Positions 9,124-16,607 of a stretch of DNA of 50,495 nucleotides are shown here, piece after piece; positions within the stretch are counted from its first letter, which is position 1; each line of letters starts with the position of its first letter. The position numbers were made by a program, and so were the translations under genes. The notes under the pieces are model-generated. The model saw nothing but the letters and a program-made list of their open reading frames with translations, was not told the DNA's origin and made no database searches. Source of the DNA: Bradyrhizobium sp. 139 (GTDB lineage: Bacteria > Pseudomonadota > Alphaproteobacteria > Rhizobiales > Xanthobacteraceae); assembly GCF_023074175.1 (NCBI RefSeq), contig NZ_JADPKS010000114.1, positions 1 to 50,495 on the forward strand, given 5' to 3'.

Positions 9124-9636
9124 CTACAACACCTCAGCACGAACCTGAGCCACGCCACGATCCGTAATCCCCAAGCTGCGCGCGGCGGCGAGCGAGAGGT
9201 CGAGGACGCGGCCACGGACCCATGGTCCGCGGTCGGTGATACGAACCACCACCGAATTATTCGTCTCAAGATCAATGACCCGGAGTCTCGTGCCGAACGG
9301 CAGACGGCGGTGCGCCGCGGTCAGTAGATTCCGATCAAACGATGAGCCGCTGGCTGTCTTGCCTTTGGAATACGAATAGTAGGAGGCTTTTCCGGAAAAG
9401 ATTCGATTGAATGATTGAGCGCCTGAACGATCTTTCAAGGGCTCTTGTCCGTTCGGAGATTGCGCTTGCGGCTCATCCTTCTTTGTCTGATCGAGCCCTT
9501 CAGGAGCGGGCTCCGCTTGAGCCTTTGGAATGATGGACCATCGGTCATTGAATGTTTGCCCGACAGCAGGGGGCGCGTGAAGGCCCGTCCAAGCGGAGAC
9601 TGTTGCAATCACGATCATTCCAGAAAGCAGACGCAT
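9124..9636 (-). CDS. rlpA: RlpA-like septal ring lytic transglycosylase family protein
   Basis: RlpA proteins carry a double-psi beta-barrel and act on peptidoglycan lacking stem peptides at the septum. ATG 9636 has GAGGT six bases upstream and starts a signal peptide (MRLLSGMIVIATVSAWTGLH). After a low-complexity linker (residues ~35-80) the barrel domain follows: GKASYYSYSKGKTASG, LTAAHRRLPFGTRLRVIDL and VRITDRGPWVRGRVLDLS, all typical. There is no SPOR domain at the C-terminus. At about 170 residues this is a short family member, probably periplasmic or secreted. Confidence 0.9.
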   Translation of the reverse strand: MRLLSGMIVIATVSAWTGLHAPPAVGQTFNDRWSIIPKAQAEPAPEGLDQTKKDEPQAQSPNGQEPLKDRSGAQSFNRIFSGKASYYSYSKGKTASGSSFDRNLLTAAHRRLPFGTRLRVIDLETNNSVVVRITDRGPWVRGRVLDLSLAAARSLGITDRGVAQVRAEVL

Positions 9637-9673
9637 GATCGACCTCACTACAAATCACAAAAACAAAAGAACA

Positions 9674-9835
9674 ATGCAAACTCATAAGGCGCGTTCCGGC
9701 ACGTCCGCGATTGATATGCTGAGAGGTGATTTCATACCGATGTTTCTGGAATGTGTTGCATGGCGGAACGTAGACGCAGTGCAGCAAGCAGAGAGCCAGC
9801 TGCAACGCATCCAATTAATCGGCCAGCAGTCCTAG
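9674..9835 (+). CDS. possible small protein (53 aa)
   Basis: The frame from ATG 9674 reads MQTHKARSGTSAIDMLRGD and ends QRIQLIGQQS, with an amphipathic helix in the middle. There is no clear ribosome site. It is divergent from the RlpA-like gene. It could be chance. Confidence 0.25.
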   Translation: MQTHKARSGTSAIDMLRGDFIPMFLECVAWRNVDAVQQAESQLQRIQLIGQQS

Positions 9836-10044
9836 AGTCTCTGGCGAAGCGAGCGCCAACAGCGCGTGGCGTGCAGGCGATGCTATCAGCGGCGTGAATG
9901 CCTTCGCCTGATTGTAAAGACGAAGAGGACATCGAACGGACCGCCGCAATTTAGTGGGGCGAGGCCGCGAGCTCGCGTAAGACGATCCGTACGTTATCCG
10001 GCCTCGCTCGCAGTGGATCGCAAACGGACGTAACGACCGGCTCG

Positions 10045-10233
10045 TCACGTTGGTTGGTCGTCGCTGCTCGTCGGGATGTTGAAATCCCGCGCGGCAAGCT
10101 CCAGCTCGAGTTCAGTGATCCGCTCAAAGATGCGAGCAGCAATCGTCTCCGACTCTTCCGCTGTTAAGGATCGAATGCCCCGCAAGGCAAGCTCGTCTCT
10201 GAGAACCTTCGCCACAATCAATTGGATGGCCAT
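10045..10233 (-). CDS. small hypothetical protein (62 aa)
   Basis: The product begins MAIQLIVAKVLRDELALRG and is strongly helical with a Glu/Arg-rich centre (ERITELELELAARDF). Composition is natural and the frame is not overlapped by a better candidate. Function unknown. Confidence 0.5.
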   Translation of the reverse strand: MAIQLIVAKVLRDELALRGIRSLTAEESETIAARIFERITELELELAARDFNIPTSSDDQPT

Positions 10234-10316
10234 GGATCAATAGTCCCTAGAACCATGATCCAACCGCAACCGAAGGGCGAGCGCAAGTGGTTGGGTGGTC
10301 TCCCGCGGTGCTCCGG

Positions 10317-10529
10317 CTAGCCGTCTCGGCACGGGACGCCGAAGCTGTCGCAGGTACTCGCGAAGGCCTCTTTTGCCTTCACGTCTTCAAAGCAAAAGCG
10401 CGTGCCGACGTCTGCACGATCGATCCACCAGTCGACCTTGCTCCCTTTTGCAATGCGAGAAGCTTCGCCGCGCAGCAGATCCAACTGTTTCCCAGCGGCG
10501 TGAACAATCAAGCAATTTTCCCTTGCCAT
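10317..10529 (-). CDS. conserved small hypothetical protein (70 aa)
   Basis: Starts MARENCLIVHAAGKQLDLL and contains DRADVGTRFCFEDVKAKEAF and two C-terminal cysteines. I recognise this as a type of small protein seen in Bradyrhizobium genomes; no function is established. ATG 10529 follows a short AT-rich leader. Confidence 0.55.
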   Translation of the reverse strand: MARENCLIVHAAGKQLDLLRGEASRIAKGSKVDWWIDRADVGTRFCFEDVKAKEAFASTCDSFGVPCRDG

Positions 10530-10726
10530 GAATACTTTCCTCTCAAACTATGAAATAGGCCGCTCAATTGATCCCCACGAAAAATGAGAATCATGTGGCA
10601 ATGTCACTTGGGACAGGTGCCGTGCCCAGGCTAGGCTTCACTCATCACGCTGGACAGCCCGCCGGTTCACGCTGACGGGCATATGTCTCATACCCTTGCC
10701 ACCCGTCAGGCGACTTGGCTTAGTGG

Positions 10727-10917
10727 CTATTCGGGAAGTGATTGGTCTCTGTGCACCTCCTTTGAGCACGAGCTGACCAGCATCTCCAGCTTCGATCGCT
10801 CTTCGTCCAAGCGCCTTTCGACAAACTGGCGCTCGAACTCTGTCAAGCTGGTTTGCAATAGGTGGCGATAACGCTGAATATGTTGCGATGTGCACGCGCC
10901 AACTGGTCGTCGATCAT
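10727..10917 (-). pseudogene. small coiled-coil protein gene, frameshifted
   Basis: ATG 10917 reads MIDDQLARAHRN. A shift at about 10876 leads into RYRHLLQTSLTEFERQFVER and then RRLDEERSKLEMLVSSC, ending SLPE at a TAG. The combined product resembles small helical rhizobial proteins. Neither part alone is long. The indel lies in AACATATTCAGCG. Confidence 0.4.
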
Positions 10918-11337
10918 CCTCGTCTTCCTGTGACGGATATTAATTAATTCCCATTTTTTGCTTCACGGGGTGAAGCGGCCCCCGAGGCAACATTCCAAGA
11001 CGTCGCTGGAGCGGAATATCATCGCTACGCGACGTCGGCATCCCCCTGGCCAGGCGCTAAATCCCGCGTCCTTCTAATTCTGACGGGACTCAAATGACGA
11101 AAACAAGAAATCCCCGAAGGGACGACGCCAGCGCTCTCGGACACGGTAGTGGGCTTTTCTGTTCCGATCTGTGAACTACTTCACAACCCATCGGACATCC
11201 GCCCGTTATCGTTCGCTCATTGCTTAGACCAACTAATTGCTTCGAAAATACCCTCAGCGTTCGGGCGCGGGGGGTTTTGCTTGTCAGCTCCCAAGGAGGC
11301 GACCTTGGCTGTTGTCATTGTTAACGGGGAGGCGGAC
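10918..11337. other. stretch without a supported gene
   Basis: A plus-strand run near 11000-11095 reads ATFQDVAGAEYHRYATSASP and ends at a TGA, but no start or family is seen. The part next to 11338 is presumably the 5' leader of the cold-shock gene; such leaders are often long and structured, but I see no specific element. Confidence 0.3.
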
Positions 11338-11580
11338 GTGGCGACAGGCATTGTGAAGTGGTTCAACGCGACCAAGGGTTTCGGCTTCATCCAGCCCGAT
11401 GACGGCGGCCAGGATGTTTTCGTGCATATCGGCGCAGTGGAGCGCTCCGGCTTATCGGGGCCAACGGTTTCGGAGCCGAGCAGCTCAACTCTGTCCGACC
11501 ACTGCAGTAGTAAACTATCGGGAATGTCTTCCGCAGATCCGAATAGCTTCAGAAGGCAATGTTCGCCCTCGGGTTTATGA
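11338..11580 (+). pseudogene. cold-shock protein, C-terminal half replaced
   Basis: GTG 11338 has GGGGAGG at ideal spacing. The first ~39 codons are a standard CspA-type start: VATGIVKWFNATKGFGFIQP then DDGGQDVFVHIGAVERSGL, including both RNA-binding motifs (KGFGFI and VFVHI). After SGL, where the family continues with TLNEGQ and the last beta strands, the frame runs through unrelated Ser-rich sequence to a TGA at 11580. That following DNA reads on the opposite strand as a protein-like stretch, so a rearrangement probably cut the gene. A CspA fold lacking strands 4-5 is unlikely to be stable. Confidence 0.75.
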
Positions 11581-12087
11581 TTGTGATGAGCCTTCGCAGC
11601 ATGGAAAGCGAACAACCCGCGAAAGGCATCACGGGAAACGGCAGGTTTGCCATTGCAATGTCCCCCGAAAGAATTGAGTTTCTTAATGGGGGCAAGTCTG
11701 AAGCCGTCGTGTGGGAAAAGCCAGCAAAAAATCCATTTCGCACTGCACCTCATGCAGAGAGGCCGCCCGGAAGGCCTCAGTACTATGTTCGGCGCCCGCG
11801 CTGATGCCCGCACGACTGAAACGAGATAAGCAGCGCCGCTGCGAACATCGCTCCGGAAGCGCTCCGCCCATTGCGACAAGGCTGCGAAATGCTGCGCAGC
11901 CCGGATGATCAGTATGAACTGAGGGACATCAAGATATGGCTTGCCGCAGCGCTCGGCCGCTCGAACTTCCGCGCATTTCCCCTACATCGCGAGCCAAGGT
12001 CACTGATTGGTTGTGGCCGCCAGCCGGTCGAGGTCGCGCTGGGATTCGCGCGGAGCTGATGAAGAGAACTCGAACTGAGGGATTCAA
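11581..12087. other. stretch without a supported gene
   Basis: On the minus strand around 11466-11570 a run reads CLLKLFGSAEDIPDSLLLQW and then SDRVELLGSETVG, with natural composition. It may be a gene remnant fused by the rearrangement that truncated the cold-shock gene. No start, motif or family could be assigned. The rest shows only shadow frames. Confidence 0.3.
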
Positions 12088-12189
12088 ATGATCGAACCCA
12101 ACAACATCCCGCACCGCCACTCAGAACCGCCGCCGAGTCACGCTGGCGGCTGGGCGCCTGTTCGTTATTACCGCACTGTCCGCATGTAA
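12088..12189 (+). CDS. possible 33-residue peptide
   Basis: ATG 12088 follows GAGGG by six bases. The product MIEPNNIPHRHSEPPPSHAG is Pro/His-rich and ends RYYRTVRM. It overlaps the end of the convergent gene at 12168-12347 by 22 bases. Support rests only on the ribosome site. Confidence 0.3.
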   Translation: MIEPNNIPHRHSEPPPSHAGGWAPVRYYRTVRM

Positions 12190-12347
12190 GGGCTGCGCTC
12201 TGAGACCAATCGAATGTCGGGGTCGGCGGTCAATGTCAGGGAAGCCTCGATCCGGAGCGGGTTCTCTGGAGGGCGCTCAGCCACCACAGCCCAAGCAATG
12301 GCGCCGAACGCGAAAAGAGTTGCCGCTAAAGTCCAAGGATACCGCAT
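12168..12347 (-). CDS. small membrane or secreted protein (59 aa)
   Basis: ATG 12347 has GAGG nine bases upstream. The product starts MRYPWTLAATLFAFGAIAWA, one hydrophobic helix or signal, followed by a short polar tail (PPENPLRIEASLTLTADPDI) ending at a TAA. The hydrophobic start and ribosome site support a real gene. No family known to me. Confidence 0.5.
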   Translation of the reverse strand: MRYPWTLAATLFAFGAIAWAVVAERPPENPLRIEASLTLTADPDIRLVSERSPYMRTVR

Positions 12348-12360
12348 TATTGCGTCCTCG

Positions 12361-12576
12361 TTAGTCTGGTATCAAAGTCCCGATTAGGTTGAGCAGCGCT
12401 TGGTGCTCCGGACCCTTTGCGCTGTCCCGCAGGAATTTGCCGATTTCAATGTACGAGGTGCGTCCTCCTGACCGTGCATTCGGCTGGTGCTTCACGACTG
12501 GCGTGCTCGAAGCCGGTTGTCGCGCCAAAGACCAGACGTCGCCGTTGCTGCTTTCATACAGGACCCGATCGGTCAT
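12361..12576 (-). CDS. small conserved hypothetical protein (71 aa), intact paralogue
   Basis: Starts MTDRVLYESSNGDVWSLARQ and ends LLNLIGTLIPD. The pattern fits a recurrent rhizobial small protein. A decayed second copy lies at 33955 (MSERVIYESSNGDVWLLA). It is 13 bases from the next minus-strand gene and may be cotranscribed with it. Function unknown. Confidence 0.65.
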   Translation of the reverse strand: MTDRVLYESSNGDVWSLARQPASSTPVVKHQPNARSGGRTSYIEIGKFLRDSAKGPEHQALLNLIGTLIPD

Positions 12577-12780
12577 AGGGAGCTAATAGTGGCCGCACTA
12601 TTCGGTTCCTGTTGCGGATCGTGCCGACTTCGACCTGTGACCTGGCAGCGCCCGAAGCCGGAGACGATCCTGCGGTAGTACCTGCGCCCGCGCCGCTAGA
12701 GGGAACGTGCCCGATGTGCTCAATTGGAACCTCCTCCACGATTGGCGTGTTCATCGACAAACACCCCACAGGAGTTTGCC

Positions 12781-13275
12781 GTGAACAGAATGCTTTTGTC
12801 GCTCGGGACAGCAACCTTGATGACGCTCTCAATTGCCAACGCATGTGCGAAAGATAAGCAAAGCGAAACGTTCCTCAAGAAGGCAATCGAGGGCAATTTC
12901 GCTGAAGTGAGCATGGGAGAGCTGGCGCAGCAGAACGGTCAAAGCGATGCCGTCAAGTCATATGGCAGAATGCTTTCCACAGATCACGCTGCCGCCAATC
13001 AGAAGGCTTTAGATGCTGCCCAAGGACTGGGAATGAACTCACCAAGCGGACCGAATGCGAAGCAAAGAGCCGACCATGACAAGATGTCAAAAATGTCCGG
13101 CGCAGGCTTCGATAAAATGTTCGCGACTCACATGATCGCAGACCACCAAAAGGATATCGCCGAGTACAAGAAGGCATCAAAAAGTAAGGATGCTGCCGGA
13201 GAATATGCTTCCGGCCAGATAGATACGTTGCAAAAGCATCTGGACACCGCAAAATCATTGAAAGCCGGTAATTAA
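12781..13275 (+). CDS. DUF4142 family periplasmic protein
   Basis: DUF4142 proteins are predicted exported, all-helical and ferritin-like in outline. GTG 12781 has CAGGAG at good spacing. A signal peptide (MLLSLGTATLMTLSIANACA) is followed by the domain: FLKKAIEGNFAEVSMGELA, SYGRMLSTDHAAANQKALD, GFDKMFATHMIADHQKDIAE, IDTLQKHLDTAKSL. The two His-containing helices (DH and HMIADH) are typical of the family. It is intact at 164 residues. A microsatellite starts 31 bases after its stop. Confidence 0.9.
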   Translation: MNRMLLSLGTATLMTLSIANACAKDKQSETFLKKAIEGNFAEVSMGELAQQNGQSDAVKSYGRMLSTDHAAANQKALDAAQGLGMNSPSGPNAKQRADHDKMSKMSGAGFDKMFATHMIADHQKDIAEYKKASKSKDAAGEYASGQIDTLQKHLDTAKSLKAGN

Positions 13276-13306
13276 TCTGACGCCGGAATTGGGTCGGCAG
13301 GATCGC

Positions 13307-13372
13307 GACAAGACAAGACAAGACAAGACAAGACAAGACAAGACAAGACAAGACAAGACAAGACAAGACAAG
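13307..13372. repeat. GACAA pentanucleotide tandem repeat, about 13 copies
   Basis: Thirteen uninterrupted copies of GACAA (66 bases) run from 13307 to 13372, 31 bases downstream of the DUF4142 stop. A five-base unit is out of register with codons, so any reading frame across it would shift with copy number. No supported gene crosses it. It could be a slippage-prone spot. Confidence 0.95.
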
Positions 13373-13470
13373 CATTTGCCAGAGCGCCGGGCGCAAGATC
13401 CCGCCGGTTTAATGTTCGTCATGCGATGGATCGCTCCCGTTAGCTAAGCCGGCGGGCGGGCTTAAACTTT

Positions 13471-13652
13471 TTAGGAACGACCGACACCCCTCTCTGGTTC
13501 TACGGCCGGTTGATCGCTTTTAAGTACTGCGGGTTCTCGCACTTCTTCGGCCGCTTGCAGGTTTCTTTGGAACGCCCATCCGATCAATCCCGCCAGCACG
13601 AGGACATTCCTGCGAGCATCAACCAGTGGGGATATTCGATCCTGGAAAGCAT
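13471..13652 (-). pseudogene. small one-helix membrane protein, frameshifted
   Basis: ATG 13652 (after CGGGAA) reads MLSRIEYPHWLMLAG. One base is then missing and the protein continues as NVLVLAGLIGWAFQRNLQAA, a membrane helix, ending GVGRS at a TAA. Proteins of this shape (short start, YPHWLMIAG, helix, FxRN) are common in Bradyrhizobium. Confidence 0.5.
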
Positions 13653-13663
13653 CGCTGTTCCCG

Positions 13664-13939
13664 TTAGTGCCCAGCGCTCACCTTCGTGCCGCACCGGCTG
13701 GGTACGCAACCGTTCTTGAGTGCGATGGTTTCGGCGACTGCTTGTTGTTGGGTCGGAAAGTGCGTCGCCACCAACGAAAGGACTCCAGCGATGCAGAGGG
13801 CCGTCAAAGCGGCGCCCGCAACGCTTACCGCACCTCGCAATAGCAACTGCCCCACCGTCCCCAACATGGCATCGGCATAACCGGAAATGCTTAACGAATG
13901 CCGCGCGCGATCAACAGCGCCCAGAAACGTGCGTCGCAT
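13664..13939 (-). CDS. small membrane protein (91 aa)
   Basis: The product has one long hydrophobic stretch (AVSVAGAALTALCIAGVLSLVA, about residues 37-58) and a short polar tail with two cysteines. The start is ATG 13939 or an internal ATG at 13867. It precedes the frameshifted membrane protein by 11 bases, so the two may have formed an operon. Function unknown. Confidence 0.45.
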   Translation of the reverse strand: MRRTFLGAVDRARHSLSISGYADAMLGTVGQLLLRGAVSVAGAALTALCIAGVLSLVATHFPTQQQAVAETIALKNGCVPSRCGTKVSAGH

Positions 13940-14004
13940 CGCGCGGCATCCTATCAGATTGAGGTTGCGTGAAGCGAGCGCTGTCGGATGACCGAGGTGC
14001 CCGC

Positions 14005-14181
14005 CTATTGCGTGCTGAGCGAGACGCCCAGTAACGACGCCTTGACCGTTGTTGCGCCTGGCGTTCGCTTCAGCGTCTTTGAAATTTTCTTAACACCGGC
14101 CTTCTGTTTCGCGAGTGACTTAAGCGTCTTCACATCGTCACGCGTCCACTCGCGGCGGACAGTCTTTTTCTTTTTGGCCAG
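14005..14181 (-). CDS. small basic protein (58 aa) with apparent CTG start
   Basis: The frame reads LAKKKKTVRREWTRDDVKTL, SLAKQKAGVKKISKTLKR and ends at a TAG. It is a lysine-rich, helix-turn-helix-like small protein of a kind common in rhizobia, normally starting Met-Ala-Lys. AAGGAG lies seven bases before the CTG at 14181, exactly where the ATG would be expected. The start may be a functional CTG or an ATG lost by mutation. Confidence 0.6.
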   Translation of the reverse strand: MAKKKKTVRREWTRDDVKTLKSLAKQKAGVKKISKTLKRTPGATTVKASLLGVSLSTQ

Positions 14182-14341
14182 CTCGGCGCTCCTTCATTGA
14201 TAGGAGCGCGGTCTAACACACGGTGCGCGGTACGCAAATCCCTGGTGAATGGCTCTGTTTGACGAGCCTGTCCTTTTCGACAGGTGCGGCCGCCCCGAGA
14301 CGTGGGCATGATCGCGGCAAAAAGGACGAGGGCCGCGGCTA

Positions 14342-14545
14342 ATGAGACGTTACTACTTCCGGATTTTCCACAAGGGAGAGACGCATGCCGACGATGTGGG
14401 GGAGCTATTTGGCTCTGCTCAATTAGCGGTCCAATACGGCGCGCGCGTCGCTCGGGATAAACAACACGACCTTAGGGCAGTTGTGGCTGGACGTCGACAA
14501 CCTGATACTCAAATGCCACGCCCTGACGATGGATGTTCGAGCCCC
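14342..14545 (+). pseudogene. DUF6894-like small protein, frameshifted
   Basis: Begins MRRYYFRIFHKGETHADDVG, which fits the common rhizobial family whose members start with RYYF and a D-x-x-G motif. After LAVQYGARVARD the frame shifts near 14480 and continues as LWLDVDNLILKCHALTMDVR, as expected for the C-terminal strands. One indel breaks the gene. Confidence 0.6.
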
Positions 14546-14587
14546 CTCACAGATCCAGGGGAGTCACAGCTCCCGCTCCATTGCGGG

Positions 14588-14663
14588 ATGGCTGCGGTTC
14601 TTGCCCTTACCCCAGTGCTTTTGCTGGCCGCCACGGTACGGCCGATCGCGGTGCTTGGAGACA
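14588..14663. repeat. degenerate repeat, first copy
   Basis: This stretch matches 16172-16248 in the same orientation with several substitutions and small indels (shared blocks GGATGGCT, GTTCTTG, CCTTACCC, GGCCGATCGCG and GATGCTT or GGTGCTT). Neither copy has a convincing gene. It may mark the end of a duplicated, decayed gene. Confidence 0.5.
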
Positions 14664-14743
14664 AGGCCTCTACGCCGATCTAATTAACTCGACTGCGCTC
14701 GACCCCGGAGCTAACCTCCCACAATCTCTGAGGCGTGGTTAGC

Positions 14744-15541
14744 ATGCGCTATCCGATTGAGACCGCACCGAGGAATGGGAGCATCGTCGTACTTGATGCG
14801 AGCGGAACCCTTGAGGTCGCTTACTGGTCGCCTACAGGTGAATGGATCGGAGAATACGGCGAACCGAGCGAGATAACGCCCTCGCATTGGCACCCCTGCT
14901 ATAGCTTCTTTCAATCCTCATCGAGGAGAGAAGCACCGCAATCTCCGACCGTCAGCGAGTTCATGGCGCTTCGTTCGGCGCACGCGCGGCAGCGGTTTGT
15001 AGTTTCCTGGATTGCCCCATTGGTCCTCACAATGGTGCTCGTCGGCATCTTTATCCAGCCGGCGCTGCTGCATCCCCAGGCGCCGGGAGAGGAACGCGCC
15101 CGCAGTGCCGCGATAGAGAGCGCATACGCGACGGTGCGACGCGGCACCGAGACAACGGGGATAGCATTGTCGCACAACAAGAGCGACGACGAGGTGGCGG
15201 AGCGCGCGCAGGCGCTGCGGGCAATGGAACAGAAATCCGCTGCCGTGGACGAGAAGCCCGCCGCAAAGCAATCGGAAGGCGTCGCGCCAGAGAACGGCCA
15301 ACCAGAGGTCAAAGCGGCTGAAGCAGTTCCACCAAAGTCACGCGCCGTGAGCCAAAACGTCGGCTACGGCTGCCAGCACTACCTGACCTACGATCCCGCA
15401 TCCGGAACCTACAAGGGCTATGACGGAAGGCGCCGATCCTGCCGCCCACAAGCACCTTCACAACGGGCAAATCCGGGCATCAATGAGAGTAGGAACGTTG
15501 CTATTGGCATTCGTGCTGACTTTATTCGTAATCTTCGATGA
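14744..15541 (+). CDS. membrane-anchored protein with C-terminal BA14K-like motif
   Basis: ATG 14744 follows GAGG and gives 265 residues. One transmembrane segment (WIAPLVLTMVLVGIFIQPAL) lies near residues 84-105, followed by an Ala/Glu-rich linker of about 110 residues. A conserved-looking motif then follows, YGCQHYLTYDPASGTYKGYD then GRRRSC. This YDPxSGTYxGYDGRR signature is that of the rhizobial BA14K family, whose first member is an immunoreactive Brucella protein. The N-terminal region (YPIETAPRNGSIVVLDASG) matches a domain often seen in rhizobial hypothetical proteins. It is probably inner-membrane anchored with a periplasmic tail. Confidence 0.75.
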   Translation: MRYPIETAPRNGSIVVLDASGTLEVAYWSPTGEWIGEYGEPSEITPSHWHPCYSFFQSSSRREAPQSPTVSEFMALRSAHARQRFVVSWIAPLVLTMVLVGIFIQPALLHPQAPGEERARSAAIESAYATVRRGTETTGIALSHNKSDDEVAERAQALRAMEQKSAAVDEKPAAKQSEGVAPENGQPEVKAAEAVPPKSRAVSQNVGYGCQHYLTYDPASGTYKGYDGRRRSCRPQAPSQRANPGINESRNVAIGIRADFIRNLR

Positions 15542-15611
15542 ACTCAGCGTCCCAGGTGAGCAGCCGGCAGGCTGCCCAAAACCCGGAAGATCACGCTTAC
15601 GAATGATGTGA
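15483..15611 (+). CDS. possible small exported peptide (42 aa)
   Basis: ATG 15483 lies inside the end of the BA14K-like gene in another frame. It reads MRVGTLLLAFVLTLFVIFDE, a strong hydrophobic segment, then a short Pro/Cys-containing tail. The overlap and lack of a ribosome site make it uncertain. Confidence 0.3.
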   Translation: MRVGTLLLAFVLTLFVIFDELSVPGEQPAGCPKPGRSRLRMM

Positions 15612-15730
15612 GAGACCCATTCGTCCACAGTCGGCCACCGACGTTCCGTCGCCTGGAACGCCGGGACCAGTAAGCGGTGGCTGCCCTGTCACTGTTCCCG
15701 AGACCTGCGTGGCGTCTGCGATGGCGAGCC

Positions 15731-15877
15731 CTACTCGCTCGAGGGTTCGGGCCGATCGAGGAAAACTGGTGTGGTCGAGCTGACGCTGGATCTCATTCCG
15801 CTGTCTGCGTTCTTGGTCGTCTCGATCTGCTCGAGAAGAGTTGCTTCCGGACGTGCAAATTCTTTAGCAGCCGTCAT
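15731..15877 (-). CDS. small hypothetical protein (48 aa)
   Basis: ATG 15877 is preceded by AAGGGG. The product reads MTAAKEFARPEATLLEQIET and ends DRPEPSSE. It lies 17 bases beyond the stop of the next minus-strand small gene, so they form a plausible pair. No family known. Confidence 0.45.
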   Translation of the reverse strand: MTAAKEFARPEATLLEQIETTKNADSGMRSSVSSTTPVFLDRPEPSSE

Positions 15878-15894
15878 CAAGGCCCCTTTTTATG

Positions 15895-16053
15895 CTACGG
15901 CCTTTGGACCGAGAGTATCCGCTGAGCCAGTGTCAGCAAGTAATTGGCAAGCCGGAGCCATGCTTCCTGGTCGGTGGGATCGATAGCCTTTTCTGCCGAT
16001 GAGCGGCATTCTTCCGCCTCGGCTTGGTAGCGTTCTGCATCTTTCTCATTCAC
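15895..16053 (-). CDS. small helical protein (52 aa)
   Basis: From GTG 16053 the product reads VNEKDAERYQAEAEECRSSA then EKAIDPTDQEAWLRLANYLL and ends at a TAG. The pattern of Arg-Tyr-x-Ala-Glu-Ala-Glu-Glu-Cys followed by W-L-R-L-A matches a very common small protein type in Bradyrhizobium. The start is not certain because the frame stays open upstream. Function unknown. Confidence 0.6.
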   Translation of the reverse strand: MNEKDAERYQAEAEECRSSAEKAIDPTDQEAWLRLANYLLTLAQRILSVQRP

Positions 16054-16607
16054 GCTGCGCGCCCCAACGCGACGAAGTTTGCCGCGATTCGCAATTGCCA
16101 GATGGACACTTTGTTCCTATGGGACCAATAGGGCCCCCCAATTTCCACCGCCGAAGCGCGCGCTCCGGTGCCGGATGGCTTCTGTTCTTGACCTTACCCA
16201 GAATTTTTGCCGCCCGCCTCGGCAGGGCCGATCGCGATGCTTTGAGACCAGAAGGGTGGGTTTTGGTCCAGGAATGTCAAAAATGCTTTATCTTTCAATG
16301 GGAGTTGACTGACACTCTTTCCGCCACGTCGTATTGATATTACTGCTTTTTTTGTATTGCGCCGAGCTGACATCCGAGCAAACCCCCGGCTCGGCTGACG
16401 CTGCAGCTTGATTCGCCTTGTTAGGGCCCGGCATCCAGGCACCTCGGTATACCGTCAAACAGGCGGTCTCCGGCTAGGGCATGTACTATTAACCGGCTGC
16501 CGTCCGATGTCCGGTTTACCGCCAAGATCGGCCGAAGAGCAGATGGCCTCTGAGGTCGCAGATGGGCCTGCGGAGCCGACGTTTATGCGTACAGACCTTA
16601 GCCGAGG
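16054..16607. other. stretch without a supported gene, with repeat copy and gene debris
   Basis: Contains the second copy of the degenerate repeat (16172-16248). At about 16495-16540 a plus-strand run (CRPMSGLPPRSAEEQ) resembles the widespread Rhizobiales phrase MSALPPKAD found in many decayed genome repeats. No gene with a start signal was found. Confidence 0.4.
16172..16248. repeat. degenerate repeat, second copy
   Basis: Matches 14588-14663 in direct orientation, with blocks such as GGGCCGATCGCGATGCTT. The copies are 1.6 kb apart and flank the BA14K-like gene and the two small minus-strand genes. Confidence 0.5.

Noticed and set aside
10638..10895. Minus-strand run with LTGGKGM, which looks like the LigD polymerase motif KLTGGKGIHL
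   Set aside because: Only seven residues match, the flanks do not, and another minus-strand frame in the same place reads as a natural small protein.
13307..13372. CRISPR array as an explanation for the tandem repeat
   Set aside because: The unit is five bases with no spacers.
12953..13396. Minus-strand frame with repeated LVLSC from the GACAA microsatellite
   Set aside because: The repeat creates the open frame; the rest is opposite the DUF4142 gene.
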